Assembly: GCF_021531995.1 (NCBI RefSeq)
Contig: NZ_JAFBIZ010000005.1
Coordinates: 1 to 59,012, forward strand
Reading direction: 5' to 3'
From: Faecalicatena contorta
Lineage (GTDB): Bacteria; Bacillota; Clostridia; Lachnospirales; Lachnospiraceae
DNA length: 59,012 bases
Shown: one piece after another, positions 7,990-16,501 of the stretch
Layout of the letters: every line of letters begins with the position of its first letter
Numbering within the stretch: the first letter of the stretch is position 1
The notes under the pieces: model-generated
Seen by the model: the letters and a program-made list of their open reading frames with translations, nothing else
What the model was told of the DNA's origin: nothing
Databases searched by the model: none
Position numbers and translations under genes: made by a program

Positions 7990-9627
7990 TTGTTGCTTCT
8001 CCAGCACTTCTTCGGCGATGTTTCTCGCGTGGTCGGAGATACGTTCCAGACATACCAGTGTGTCGAGGAATACGATTCCTGCTTCTGTGTTGCACTGGTT
8101 GTTTGCCAGTCGTTTGATATGTTTGCTTCTGAGTGTAATCTCCAGATCGTCAGCCTGGGTTTCTTTTTCGATTACTTTCAGTGCGATCTCTTTGCTCTGC
8201 TTTTCATAAGATTCTAATGCATATACATAACTGTCGATACAGATATCCAGCATCCCCTGCAGCTGTTCCTTTCCAATTTCTGAGAAACCGACTTTTTTCT
8301 CGTACAAAGTCTCTGCAAATTCGGATATGTTTTCACAGTAGTCGCTGATACGCTCGATATCAGATACAAGCTGCAGAATGTGTGATACTTCCTGATGTTC
8401 TTTTTCACTGATCTGCAATGAGCTAAGCTTAATTGCATACTCGGTGATTCCGGCGCTCAGATTATCTACGGTACTTTCTTCATCTTTCAGGAACTGAATA
8501 TCCTCTTCTTTTAATGTAAATAATACGGTTCTTGCGACTTCCAGAGATTCTTTTACGATTTCTCCCATACGAATCAGTTCTTTGATCGTAGACTGAAGTG
8601 CGATACCTGGTGTCTGAAGGATACGGTCATCAAGAAGTACGACTCCTCTATCCTGTTCGGCCTCATCCACACGTCCGATCTTCTTCGCCAGCTTCACGAT
8701 CCAGTTCGATACAGGGAACAGAAGGACGGTGGTTCCGATATTAAATATGGTATGAACGGTACTGATCTGTGTCTGCGTGATATTACCCAAACCAGCTGCC
8801 GTATTGATCAGTTCAAAGTACACAATCGCAATTACGCTGAATATCACCGTGCCGATTACGTTGAACAGCAGATGCATCAGTGCTGCCGTCTTTGCATTCT
8901 TCTTAGCTCCAAGACTTGACATGATAGCAGTCACACAGGTACCGATGTTCTGTCCCATGATAATATAGATTGCTGCACGGAACGGAATCAGGCCCGCTGC
9001 CGCAAGACTCTGCAGGATACCAACCGAAGCGGATGAGCTCTGAATAATACCCGTTACAACTGCACCGGTCAGGATTCCCAGAAGTGGACTATGTCCCAAT
9101 GTTACAAACAGATTACAGAAAGCCGGTACCTCTTTCAGTGGCGCCACCGAGGAAGACATGGTCGTAATACCGATAAACAGAAGACCGAAGCCCACGACAA
9201 TGCTGGAGATATCCTTTGCAGACCTCCTTTTCCCGGTCAGCATGATGATCACACCAAGCATGACTGCAATCGGTGCAAGCGTAGACGGACTTAAGAACTT
9301 GGCCCACTCCACGGAAGATACCAGCCATCCTGTCACGGTCGTACCTACGTTGGCTCCCATGATAACTCCCATCGCCTGTGTCAGATTCATGATTCCTGCA
9401 TTTACAAAACCTACAACCATGACAGTAGTCGCAGATGAACTCTGAATAACCGCTGTAATCGCAGCTCCAAGAAGCACTCCCATCAGCTTATTCTTTGTCA
9501 GAACTTCCAACAAAGTTTTCATTCGATTTCCGGCAGCATTCTCCAGGCCCTGCGCCATAATCTGCATGCCATAAATAAACATTCCAAGTCCTCCGACAAA
9601 AGGAATAATTATATTTACATATTTCAT
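7987..9627 (-). CDS. Na/Pi-cotransporter family protein with PhoU-like C-terminal domain
   Basis: A 546-residue protein of the bacterial type II Na+/phosphate symporter family (NptA/YjbB-like). The membrane half (residues 1-310) contains the two inverted-repeat signatures, each with QSSSA: AVIQSSSATTVMVVGFVN near residue 60 and GIIQSSSASVGIL near 195. Residues 350-540 form a PhoU-type helical bundle (repeats such as DIERISDYCENISEFAE and ERISDHARNIAEEVLE), which in this family probably tunes transport. It should move inorganic phosphate across the cytoplasmic membrane; export in some relatives is reported. The start is behind AGGAGAGAGG. A weak promoter (TTGTTT, 17 bp, TATGTT at 9701-9673) may lie upstream. 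Its 3' end runs into the 7940-7989 palindrome. Confidence 0.85.
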   Translation of the reverse strand: MKYVNIIIPFVGGLGMFIYGMQIMAQGLENAAGNRMKTLLEVLTKNKLMGVLLGAAITAVIQSSSATTVMVVGFVNAGIMNLTQAMGVIMGANVGTTVTGWLVSSVEWAKFLSPSTLAPIAVMLGVIIMLTGKRRSAKDISSIVVGFGLLFIGITTMSSSVAPLKEVPAFCNLFVTLGHSPLLGILTGAVVTGIIQSSSASVGILQSLAAAGLIPFRAAIYIIMGQNIGTCVTAIMSSLGAKKNAKTAALMHLLFNVIGTVIFSVIAIVYFELINTAAGLGNITQTQISTVHTIFNIGTTVLLFPVSNWIVKLAKKIGRVDEAEQDRGVVLLDDRILQTPGIALQSTIKELIRMGEIVKESLEVARTVLFTLKEEDIQFLKDEESTVDNLSAGITEYAIKLSSLQISEKEHQEVSHILQLVSDIERISDYCENISEFAETLYEKKVGFSEIGKEQLQGMLDICIDSYVYALESYEKQSKEIALKVIEKETQADDLEITLRSKHIKRLANNQCNTEAGIVFLDTLVCLERISDHARNIAEEVLEKQQ

Positions 9628-9846
9628 GATTTCCTCTCTCCTAAATAATCTACATATTAATCCAACATTTTTAACATACCATTTACCTATACAGAAAACA
9701 ACTGCTTTTTACAATTTCTTAACAAGTTTTTGATTTTATACAAAAAAATCCCATAAAATTGCAAAATGGTATTGTTTTTTCCCGCAAAATCTGTTTAGCT
9801 ATTACGTATAGACTATTTTAAACTATAATATAGCGAGGTATATGAG

Positions 9847-10710
9847 ATGAAACCAATAAAAGAAGGCAAAGTCCGTGAAATCTATGATAACGGCGACAGC
9901 CTGATTATGGTTGCGACTGACCGTATCAGCTGTTTTGATGTAATCCTGAAAAATGTTGTAACAAAAAAAGGAACGGTTCTGACTCAGATGTCCAAGTTCT
10001 GGTTTGATCTGACCAAAGATATCCTTCCAAACCACATGATCTCTGCTGATGTAAAGGATATGCCGGAATTCTTCCAGCAGCCACAGTTCGACGGCAACAG
10101 CATGATGTGCAAGAAACTGAATATGCTGCCAATCGAATGTATCGTTCGTGGTTATATCACCGGAAGCGGCTGGGCAAGCTACAAAGAAAACGGAACCGTA
10201 TGCGGTATCACACTTCCGGAAGGTCTGAAAGAGTCTGACAAGCTTCCTGAACCAATCTACACACCTTCTACCAAAGCTGAGATTGGTGATCACGATGAAA
10301 ATATCTCTTATGAACAGAGCATTGCTCACCTGGAAAAGTATTTCCCGGGAAAAGGCGAAGAATATGCTACCAAACTCCGCGACTACACCATCGCGCTCTA
10401 TAAGAAATGTGCTGATTATGCACTGAGCCGCGGCATCATCATTGCAGATACCAAGTTTGAATTTGGTCTGGACGAAGATGGCAACATCGTACTCGGTGAT
10501 GAGATGCTGACACCGGACAGTTCCCGTTTCTGGCCTGCAGACGGATATGAACCGGGACACGGACAGCCATCTTTTGACAAGCAGTTCGCACGTGACTGGC
10601 TGAAGGCGAATCCGGACAACGACTGGACACTTCCGGATGAGATCGTTCAGAAGACAATTGAAAAATATCTTCAGAGTTACGAGATGCTGACGGGAGAAAA
10701 GCTCCAGTAA
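9847..10710 (+). CDS. purC: Phosphoribosylaminoimidazole-succinocarboxamide synthase
   Basis: SAICAR synthase, 287 residues, the purine-pathway enzyme that joins aspartate to CAIR with ATP. Diagnostic segments are GKVREIYDNGDSLIMVATDR at the N-terminus, RGYITGSGWASYKENG near residue 100, IADTKFEFG near 200 and DEMLTPDSSRFWP near 220. The length matches the longer subfamily of about 290-300 residues. The gene stands alone between divergent and convergent neighbours. A TATAAT at 9824-9829 and GAGG at 9835-9838 precede the ATG, but the -10 box would leave a very short leader and no good -35 is seen, so the promoter is uncertain. A strong terminator follows. Confidence 0.95.
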   Translation: MKPIKEGKVREIYDNGDSLIMVATDRISCFDVILKNVVTKKGTVLTQMSKFWFDLTKDILPNHMISADVKDMPEFFQQPQFDGNSMMCKKLNMLPIECIVRGYITGSGWASYKENGTVCGITLPEGLKESDKLPEPIYTPSTKAEIGDHDENISYEQSIAHLEKYFPGKGEEYATKLRDYTIALYKKCADYALSRGIIIADTKFEFGLDEDGNIVLGDEMLTPDSSRFWPADGYEPGHGQPSFDKQFARDWLKANPDNDWTLPDEIVQKTIEKYLQSYEMLTGEKLQ

Positions 10711-10735
10711 TTACAAATTACATATAAATTCAACG

Positions 10736-10794
10736 GGACTGTTACAACATCCAGTGATTCATCCTGGGATATACATCTGATGTTGTAGCAGTCC
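10736..10794. terminator. Bidirectional terminator between purC and the spoVA operon
   Basis: GGACTGTTACAACATC (10736-10751) pairs with GATGTTGTAGCAGTCC (10779-10794) in 15 of 16 positions plus one G-T on the plus strand, followed by TTTTACTTTTT. It ends 2 bases before the stop of spoVAE, so it can serve both convergent transcripts. Confidence 0.85.
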
Positions 10795-10796
10795 TT

Positions 10797-11153
10797 TTAC
10801 TTTTTCATTTTCGGCTCAAATACGAGTGAGGCAAGATATCCAAATATCAATGCTGCCGAGATTCCAACGGCACTTGCCTTAAATCCACCCATAAAGATAC
10901 CGATAAATCCCTGTGTATCCACTGCTTCTTTGACTCCTTTCCACAACAGGTTGCCAAATCCCAGCAGCGGAACGCTGGCTCCCGCTCCCGCATATTCCTG
11001 AAATGGCTGATAGATCTGCAATGCCCCAAGAACAGCTCCACTGCAGACCAGCAGAACCATAACTCTTCCCGGCATCAGCTTTGTCCGGTCTAAAAGGATC
11101 TGGCAAAGTGCACAGATCAGACCTCCTATCCAGAATGCATTGATATAATCCAT
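10797..11153 (-). CDS. spoVAE: Stage V sporulation protein AE
   Basis: A 118-residue membrane protein, last of the spoVA operon, with four hydrophobic segments (for example AFWIGGLICALCQILLDRT and SAALIFGYLASLVFE). SpoVA proteins form the inner-membrane channel that takes up Ca-dipicolinic acid during spore formation and releases it in germination. It is paralogous to SpoVAC, sharing GxxSVPLLGFGN-type loops with the VPITGFAN segment there. Start 11153 is chosen for AAGGAGG 6-8 bases upstream; the longer in-frame start lacks a ribosome site. No spoVAF follows. Confidence 0.85.
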   Translation of the reverse strand: MDYINAFWIGGLICALCQILLDRTKLMPGRVMVLLVCSGAVLGALQIYQPFQEYAGAGASVPLLGFGNLLWKGVKEAVDTQGFIGIFMGGFKASAVGISAALIFGYLASLVFEPKMKK

Positions 11154-11216
11154 AGGCTTCCTCCTTTTCTCATCTATTGACATCATGAAAAAAACATTCT
11201 ATATCCGTTCTCTTCG

Positions 11217-12224
11217 CTAACAATGCTCCAATACAATGCCATGCGCGATTCCCGGCACACTGGCCCCTTCATTGTAGCTCACCGTAGACATCAGGGCTCC
11301 TGTCGGAACGAACAATACTCTCTTCCATTCTCCCCGTTCAATCTTTGGCAGGATGTAGGACGACAATGTAACTGCCGCGCAGCCGCATCCACTTCCTCCG
11401 GCATGCGTATCCTGCAGATTCTGATCAAATATCAGCATTCCACAGTCCATATGATTTTTCTTGATATCATACCCCTTTCCCCTCATCAGATCAAACAATA
11501 TACTCTGCCCGACATATCCCAGATCTCCCGTAACAATTCGATTATAATCTTCCGGGACTCTTGCAAAATCTTTCAGATTCTGTATGATCGTATCACAGGC
11601 CGCCGGTGCCATACATGCTCCCATATTCTGCGAATCCTTCAATCCATAATCCACAATTTTTCCCACCGTCACTCCCGTAATCCGTACATGGCTCCTTTTC
11701 AGCCCCACGATAAATGCACCACTTCCGGTCACAGTCCAGTGTGCAGATAACGGTCTCTGATTGGCATATCCCAACGGGAAGCGGAATTCCTTTTCTGCGC
11801 TTCCGAAATGACTGGAAGTAACTGCCAGCATATATTCTCCATAGCCCGCCGCAACACTCATTGCCGCCAGGGCAAGAGCCTCCCCGGAGGTAGAGCATGC
11901 TCCATATAACCCGAACATTGGAATATGCAGTTCCTCCACACCCATAGATGTGGCAACTCCCTGCCTGAGCAGATCTCCTCCGAACAGGAACCGAATATCC
12001 TCCGGTCGAAGATGTGTTTTTCCCAATGCCAGCAGACACGCTTCTTTCTGCATTGCACTCTCAGCTTCCTCCCATGTGTTTTCACCAAAAAGATCTTCTG
12101 GCTCCACCATGTCAAATAGCCTCCCCAGCGGTCCTTCACCCTCTTTTTTTCCGGCAACAGAAGCACTGCCGACTACAAAAGGTGACTGTTCAAATGCGAT
12201 ACTCTGTAAACCTGTTATCATCAT
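11217..12224 (-). CDS. spoVAD: Stage V sporulation protein AD
   Basis: A 335-residue soluble protein with the thiolase/ketoacyl-synthase-like fold of SpoVAD, the dipicolinic-acid-binding subunit of the SpoVA complex. Recognisable blocks are ASVAGKKEGEGPLG near residue 22, FGLYGACSTSGEALALAAMS near 103, VTSSHFGSAEKEFRFPL near 135 and HAGGSGCGCAAVTLSSYILP near 272. Length equals the family norm (about 338). GGGGAG precedes the start; a second ATG lies one codon in. It sits between spoVAC and spoVAE in the conserved order. The gene is intact. Confidence 0.95.
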   Translation of the reverse strand: MMITGLQSIAFEQSPFVVGSASVAGKKEGEGPLGRLFDMVEPEDLFGENTWEEAESAMQKEACLLALGKTHLRPEDIRFLFGGDLLRQGVATSMGVEELHIPMFGLYGACSTSGEALALAAMSVAAGYGEYMLAVTSSHFGSAEKEFRFPLGYANQRPLSAHWTVTGSGAFIVGLKRSHVRITGVTVGKIVDYGLKDSQNMGACMAPAACDTIIQNLKDFARVPEDYNRIVTGDLGYVGQSILFDLMRGKGYDIKKNHMDCGMLIFDQNLQDTHAGGSGCGCAAVTLSSYILPKIERGEWKRVLFVPTGALMSTVSYNEGASVPGIAHGIVLEHC

Positions 12225-12287
12225 ATCTCCCCTTTACTTTACCTGATCTGTCTCTTTGCACACTTCTCATATAATCTCATATAATTC

Positions 12288-12746
12288 TCATACAATTCCC
12301 ACACATTTCAGAACCCAGTACCCAAGCCCCAAAATCCAGCTGGTAAAGATTCCATACAGAATTACCGGTCCTGCAATCGTAAAGATCTTGCATCCGATTC
12401 CCATGACCTGACCTTCCTTTTTATACTCAATTGCCGGAGCAGCCACTGAATTGGCAAATCCTGTGATCGGAACCAATGCACCTGCTCCTCCCCACTTCGC
12501 AATTCCGGGATATATGTTGCATCCGGTCAGAATCACGCTCGTTAACACCAGAAGCATGGAACACCAGCCTCCGCTGATATCCTTGTCCAACCCAATGTAT
12601 TCACAGTAATTCAGGATTACCTGTCCGATTGTACAGATGATTCCTCCTGTCACAAATGCCCTTGACATATTCACAGGGAGACTGTGTACCGGTGTTTTCT
12701 GTTTTACATAGTTCTCATAAGCCTGTTGCTGTTGTTTGTTATCCAT
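12288..12746 (-). CDS. spoVAC: Stage V sporulation protein AC
   Basis: A 152-residue membrane protein with four predicted helices after a polar start (KQQQQAYENYVKQKTPVHSL). SpoVAC is reported in Bacillus as the mechanosensitive channel part of the dipicolinate transporter. Family marks are FVTGGIICTIGQVILNY near residue 33 and GAGALVPITGFANSVAAPA near 90. GGGAGG lies before the start. It is followed by spoVAD and preceded by spoVAB on the same strand. Confidence 0.95.
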   Translation of the reverse strand: MDNKQQQQAYENYVKQKTPVHSLPVNMSRAFVTGGIICTIGQVILNYCEYIGLDKDISGGWCSMLLVLTSVILTGCNIYPGIAKWGGAGALVPITGFANSVAAPAIEYKKEGQVMGIGCKIFTIAGPVILYGIFTSWILGLGYWVLKCVGIV

Positions 12747-12808
12747 ATATGCTACCTCCCGTCATGTTGTTTACTCACCATGTTATTTACTCGCCACATC
12801 CATCATGC

Positions 12809-13225
12809 TTACCATCGTTTTAAAAAGAACACCAGTGCCCCCAGTCCCTTTCCCAATGCAATTCCCAGAATAATATATGGGATACATCGCAAAAGACGAA
12901 CTCGTCGAATAAAGATCGGGAACAAATTCAGGACTTCTGCCAACGCCATGGCCCAGCATCCGACAAACAGGCCCCCAAAGATTCCGAACATCGGTACCAG
13001 CCAGACACCTCCCGGTATGCTGATCTGATATATGGAAAAAATAGTTCCCAGAATCCCTCCCAGCGCAATACTGTCCTCATATAACATCAGATGCTCTCCT
13101 GTATGCGTTCTGTCTGCAAAGTCCGATACCACTCCCAACCCTATAATAAAAGAAAACAATCCTCCTGCGGCAGCTACACCGGCGCTAAGTCCGAAAATGA
13201 TTAAAAGTATCTTTGCTGCCCACAT
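12809..13225 (-). CDS. spoVAB: Stage V sporulation protein AB
   Basis: A 138-residue membrane protein with about four helices, matching SpoVAB (about 140 residues in Bacillus). Residues 1-30 form the first helix (AKILLIIFGLSAGVAAAGG), and SIPGGVWLVPMFGIFGGLFVG near residue 80 holds the next pair. It overlaps the 3' end of spoVAA by 41 bases. Start 13225 is chosen because GGAG lies 10 bases upstream; an in-frame ATG at 13258 would add 11 charged residues. It is a member of the dipicolinate channel operon; its own role is not well established. Confidence 0.85.
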   Translation of the reverse strand: MWAAKILLIIFGLSAGVAAAGGLFSFIIGLGVVSDFADRTHTGEHLMLYEDSIALGGILGTIFSIYQISIPGGVWLVPMFGIFGGLFVGCWAMALAEVLNLFPIFIRRVRLLRCIPYIILGIALGKGLGALVFFLKRW

Positions 13226-13859
13226 CGATCTCTTTCTCCTTTCTTGCATAGGTTTCAATCAGTGTTGTCTGAATATCATTTTCATAAAGCCGCATCTCAA
13301 CCTCCATCGGAGTCGGATCTACCGTCCACTTTCTCCTGCCAAAATGATCAAAGAATACCAGAATTCCAATCGTAAGTCCTATACAGTACGTCAGTTCCAG
13401 CAGTGTAAATCCATCCGACACCTGCCCGGTCAGCTGCTCATATATCTGCGCAAACATCTTTGTAGTATCCACATCATTGTTAAATGCCATCGTCGAAAAC
13501 GCAGCTCCGAAGAAACTGATCAGCACTACTGCCGCCGTTTTCAGATAATGAACCATCCCTCCCGTTGTCTGCTGCTCCTCATAGGTGACGATAAAATCCG
13601 TCTCACCCATATTTTCAACCGTGATTCCGGGATATTCTTTGTGTATCTTCTCAATTACTTTCAACACCGATACCGCAACTCTGTTCTGCATCTTCTGATC
13701 TGTGTGATGAAACCTTAACAACTTCACCGTACTTAACCGGGGCACAACTGCCGGATTGCTGCACTCCATCTGCAACACATCCCCCAACGTCACGTCTGAT
13801 TTTGTCACTTCAATATTCCTGTCTGCTTTTATATATACGATATCTTTGCTTCCTGCCAT
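13185..13859 (-). CDS. spoVAA: Stage V sporulation protein AA
   Basis: A 224-residue protein. Residues 1-100 form a soluble domain (IVYIKADRNIEVTKSDVTLG at the start), then two helices follow (VHYLKTAAVVLISFFGAAFS near 110 and TYCIGLTIGILVFF near 170) and a basic tail. This layout, and its place at the head of the spoVA genes, identify SpoVAA. It probably exposes the N-terminal domain to one side of the spore inner membrane. GGAGAG precedes the start inside the 3' part of a small upstream gene. Downstream spoVAB overlaps it. Confidence 0.9.
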   Translation of the reverse strand: MAGSKDIVYIKADRNIEVTKSDVTLGDVLQMECSNPAVVPRLSTVKLLRFHHTDQKMQNRVAVSVLKVIEKIHKEYPGITVENMGETDFIVTYEEQQTTGGMVHYLKTAAVVLISFFGAAFSTMAFNNDVDTTKMFAQIYEQLTGQVSDGFTLLELTYCIGLTIGILVFFDHFGRRKWTVDPTPMEVEMRLYENDIQTTLIETYARKEKEIDVGSKDTFNHFRT

Positions 13860-14002
13860 AATCTCTCCTGCCTTACGAGTGTTCCCTCCCGGACATCATC
13901 CGTCTCCTTCCGACTTCCAAAGTAATAAATCCCCCCTATGATCACCGCTGCCGTCACGATACATAACAGACAGATTCTAAGCTTTCTCCTCGCGTCATCC
14001 AT
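13829..14002 (-). CDS. Small single-pass membrane protein at the head of the spoVA operon
   Basis: An unlisted 57-residue frame starts at 14002 behind GAAGGTGAG and ends at 13829, overlapping the start of spoVAA by 31 bases in another frame. It reads a basic N-terminus (MDDARRKLR), one hydrophobic helix (LLCIVTAAVIIGGIYYF) and a charged tail. It lies between the sigma-G-like promoter and spoVAA, so it would be made in the forespore as the first product of the operon. I do not recognise a family. The good ribosome site, promoter position and translational overlap support a real gene; conservation has not been tested. Confidence 0.6.
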   Translation of the reverse strand: MDDARRKLRICLLCIVTAAVIIGGIYYFGSRKETDDVREGTLVRQERLWQEAKISYI

Positions 14003-14060
14003 ACACTCACCTTCTTTATCCTAATATCTTATTGTATTTGTTATCTTTATTTTCTTTGCT

Positions 14061-14091
14061 TAGTATGAATACTTCCGCCAAAAACTATACA
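14061..14091 (-). promoter_or_regulatory. Sigma-G/F-type forespore promoter for spoVA
   Basis: On the minus strand TGTATA (14091-14086) and CATACTA (14067-14061) are 18 bp apart. They fit the forespore pattern GHATR, 17-18 bp, CATNNTA used by sigma-G (sigma-F is similar). Transcription would begin about 55 bases before the small gene at 14002. In Bacillus subtilis the spoVA operon is sigma-G dependent, which agrees. Confidence 0.7.
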
Positions 14092-14134
14092 TATAATAAA
14101 ACAGAAGATTTTCTCATCACCTTACTGAATATAA

Positions 14135-14184
14135 AAAAGCAGGCAAATGATATCCTGATTATCAGATATCATTCACTTGCTTTT
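14135..14184 (-). terminator. Terminator after the opp remnant
   Basis: The minus strand reads AAAAGCAAGTGAATGATATC, a 10-base loop, then GATATCATTTGCCTGCTTTT and more T. The 20-base arms pair with a few mismatches. It ends the collapsed opp transcript about 50 bases downstream of the last coding remnant. Confidence 0.75.
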
Positions 14185-14234
14185 CATAATATATACCGTT
14201 TACAGACCTGATTTTTCTATTTCTCTACATATAT

Positions 14235-15312
14235 CTACATGGTAGCTTTTACACATGACACGAAATGTCCGTCTGACACTTCTACCAACTGCATCATTTG
14301 TGTTCTACATTTCTCATCCGCATATTCACACCTTGTGCAGAATCTGCATCCCTGAGGCGGATCAATGGGACTTGGAACATCTCCACCCATAATGATTCTC
14401 TGTTTCTCTTTTGATATGACCGGATCAGGAATCGGAACCGCTGATAGCAATGCCTGTGTATATGGATGAAATGATGCTCTCGGCAACTGAACGCCAAGAC
14501 CGATGTAACTTAAAAATGACTCCGTTAAAATTGCATGCGCAATTCCTAAAGTTGCTGCCACACTAATCTGCCCAACCATATTCGGAATAATGTGATGAAA
14601 AATGACGTATCTGTCACTTGCTCCCAGATTCTTTGACGCACAGACAAAGCCCCTCTGCTTTAATGTCATTGTCTCTGCTCTTGTGACACGTGTCACGCTT
14701 GGCCAGGAGAACAACGCAAGTACCAATCAACGTTCCAATACCGATTGCTACAACCATTGTCATCAACCCAACTACTATCGAAACCTGTCCTCCATATAAT
14801 GCTCTTGTAAAATAATCTCTTCCGTATTCATCTGTTCCAAGCCAGTGTTCTGCTGAAATCCCCTGCCTGATCCGTGGATCCACAACTGCATATAACAAGT
14901 CAGCAATCAAATTGCCGGCTACCAATACAGCACCAATCAACATCGTATAAGCCATAATCGCCGGATAATCTCTGTTCTTTATCGCTGTCATAGCATATGT
15001 ACCAACTCCCGGCCAGCCAAATACCGTCTCAATAATAAAGGATCCTCCTACTACTGATGACAAATTCATACCCACCAATGTAATTACCGGAAGCAACGTA
15101 TTTTTCAACACATGTTTTCTCAATATCTTTTTATCCGCAGTACCTCTGGCCCATTTTTCCCTTACTGCCTCGATTTGTTCCTCCGACATGGTCGGCTGAA
15201 TATACAGACTCGAAATATCACCAGGTGCAAAATAGATAACAGCAAATCCAAAAAACGACAACAAAACCAACACCAGACAAGATTGCAAAAGACGTTTTTC
15301 TATATATTACAT
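14235..15312 (-). pseudogene. Collapsed oligopeptide ABC transporter operon (oppB-oppC-oppF remnants)
   Basis: About 1.1 kb holds pieces of at least three genes. From the right: an OppB/DppB start (ATG at 15312, codon 2 is TAA, then YIEKRLLQ, FGFAVIYFAPGD), a jump to the OppB C-terminus (LRKHVLKNTLLPVITLVGMN to VVDPRIRQG), a jump into OppC (AEHWLGTDEYGRDYFTRALY, VVAIGIGTLIG), a frameshifting loss, more OppC (RAETMTLKQRGFVCASKNLGAS to SYIGLGVQLP), and finally a jump to an OppF/DppF C-terminus (HPYTQALLSAVPIPDP, with the Cys cluster CRFCTRCEYADEKC). OppD and any binding protein are absent. Four internal deletions plus a nonsense codon have removed most of a roughly 5-kb operon. No functional product is expected. 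The remnant lies between sigF and spoVA. Confidence 0.85.
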
Positions 15313-15341
15313 CATTTATTTGATGTGTCTATATATTACAT
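15299..15341. repeat. 14-bp direct repeat between sigF and the opp remnant
   Basis: TCTATATATTACAT occurs at 15299-15312 and 15328-15341, with a small ACATCA/TGATGT hairpin between. One copy covers the degenerate start of oppB (read on the minus strand). It looks like a duplication or deletion scar in the 60 bases after sigF. Confidence 0.7.
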
Positions 15342-15352
15342 TAAAATACTCT

Positions 15353-16066
15353 TCATACCATTTTCCGCAGATTTTTTAATATTTTCTTTTCCATTCTTGA
15401 TACCTGCACCTGTGAGATTCCCATCTGCTTTCCTACTTGCGACTGCGTCTGATCCGCAAAATACCGAAGATAGATCAGCTGTCTTTCTTCTTTGTCCAGA
15501 TATGAAAGCAACTGCTTCAAAAGCATATGGTCCAGTATCTTGTCTTCTTCCTCTTTTTTCTGCGGAAGCTTGTCCATCAGACGAATTTCCTGCCCCTCCT
15601 TTTGATAGATCGGCTTATGCAGAGACTCAATGTCTCCACTTGCCTCCAGTGCCATGGTAAGTTCCTCCGTTTCCACGCCCAGCTCTTCTGCAAGCTCTGT
15701 AACCGTCGGATCCCTTCCCAGTTTTTCCTGCATCACAGCCTCACAGCCGTATGCCCGGTATGCGAGTTCCTTTAATGATCTGCTTACCTTGATCATTCCG
15801 TCATCTCTCAGAAATCTTTTGATCTCACCTGAAATCATTGGAACCGCATAGGTAGAAAACTTCACATCATAGGATAGATCGAATTTATCAATCGCTTTCA
15901 ACAGTCCGATACTGCCGATCTGAAACAGGTCATCCGCTTCCGCCCCCCGATTATAGTACCTTTTTACAATACACCATACCAGTCCGGTATTTTCTTCCAC
16001 CAGCTGTGCTCTCGCTTCTTCATCCCCATTGTGAGATCTCTGTATCAAAGCGAGTGTGTGGTCCAT
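15353..16066 (-). CDS. sigF: RNA polymerase sporulation sigma factor F
   Basis: A 237-residue sigma-70 family factor that starts forespore gene expression. Region 2 is seen around residues 25-95 (NTGLVWCIVKRYYNRGAEAD, DLFQIGSIGLLKAIDKFD, FSTYAVPMISGEIKRFLRDD), region 3 at 100-150, and region 4 with its helix-turn-helix near 190-225 (RYFADQTQSQVGKQMGIS). It is third in the spoIIA operon and overlaps spoIIAB by 22 bases, with GGAGAAGG inside spoIIAB as ribosome site. SpoIIAB should hold it inactive until SpoIIAA releases it. It would transcribe early forespore genes including the next sigma factor. Intact and of normal length. Confidence 0.95.
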   Translation of the reverse strand: MDHTLALIQRSHNGDEEARAQLVEENTGLVWCIVKRYYNRGAEADDLFQIGSIGLLKAIDKFDLSYDVKFSTYAVPMISGEIKRFLRDDGMIKVSRSLKELAYRAYGCEAVMQEKLGRDPTVTELAEELGVETEELTMALEASGDIESLHKPIYQKEGQEIRLMDKLPQKKEEEDKILDHMLLKQLLSYLDKEERQLIYLRYFADQTQSQVGKQMGISQVQVSRMEKKILKNLRKMV

Positions 16067-16500
16067 AATTTTCGTCCTTCTCCAATCGTTTTCTGCATCT
16101 TTACAACAGTTCCCTGTCCGGGTACGGATATAACTTCCAGATGATCCATAAATGCTTCCATGAAAGAAAATCCCATTCCGGAACGGTCAAGTTCCGGTTT
16201 TGTTGTAAAAAGCGGCTCCATTGCCTGTTTGACATCCTGGATCCCTTTTCCTTTATCTTCTACCTCCAGATATAATGTTTTTCCTTCTGTCCGGCAGCGT
16301 ATGTATATATTCTTTACTTCATTTTCATATCCATGAATCACCGCATTGGTTACCGCCTCTGATACAGCAGTCTTCACATCAGACACTTCTTCCACGGTCG
16401 GATTCAGCGCTGTCATAAAAGCTGCCACAGCCACCCTGGCAAATGACTCATTGGATGAGCGGCTGTCAAATATTAACTGCATTTCATTCGTATTTTCCAT
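16045..16500 (-). CDS. spoIIAB: Anti-sigma-F factor / SpoIIAA kinase
   Basis: A 151-residue GHKL ATPase that binds sigma-F and phosphorylates SpoIIAA. The N box is AVSEAVTNAVIHGYEN near residue 45, the G1 box is EDKGKGIQD near 80, and the lid and G2 region are near RSGMGFSFMEAFMD at 105. Start 16500 is set by GAGGAGG nine bases upstream; the stop of spoIIAA is 1-2 bases away, and sigF overlaps the 3' end. Length is close to the Bacillus protein (146). Confidence 0.95.
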   Translation of the reverse strand: MENTNEMQLIFDSRSSNESFARVAVAAFMTALNPTVEEVSDVKTAVSEAVTNAVIHGYENEVKNIYIRCRTEGKTLYLEVEDKGKGIQDVKQAMEPLFTTKPELDRSGMGFSFMEAFMDHLEVISVPGQGTVVKMQKTIGEGRKLWTTHSL

Positions 16501-16501
16501 A

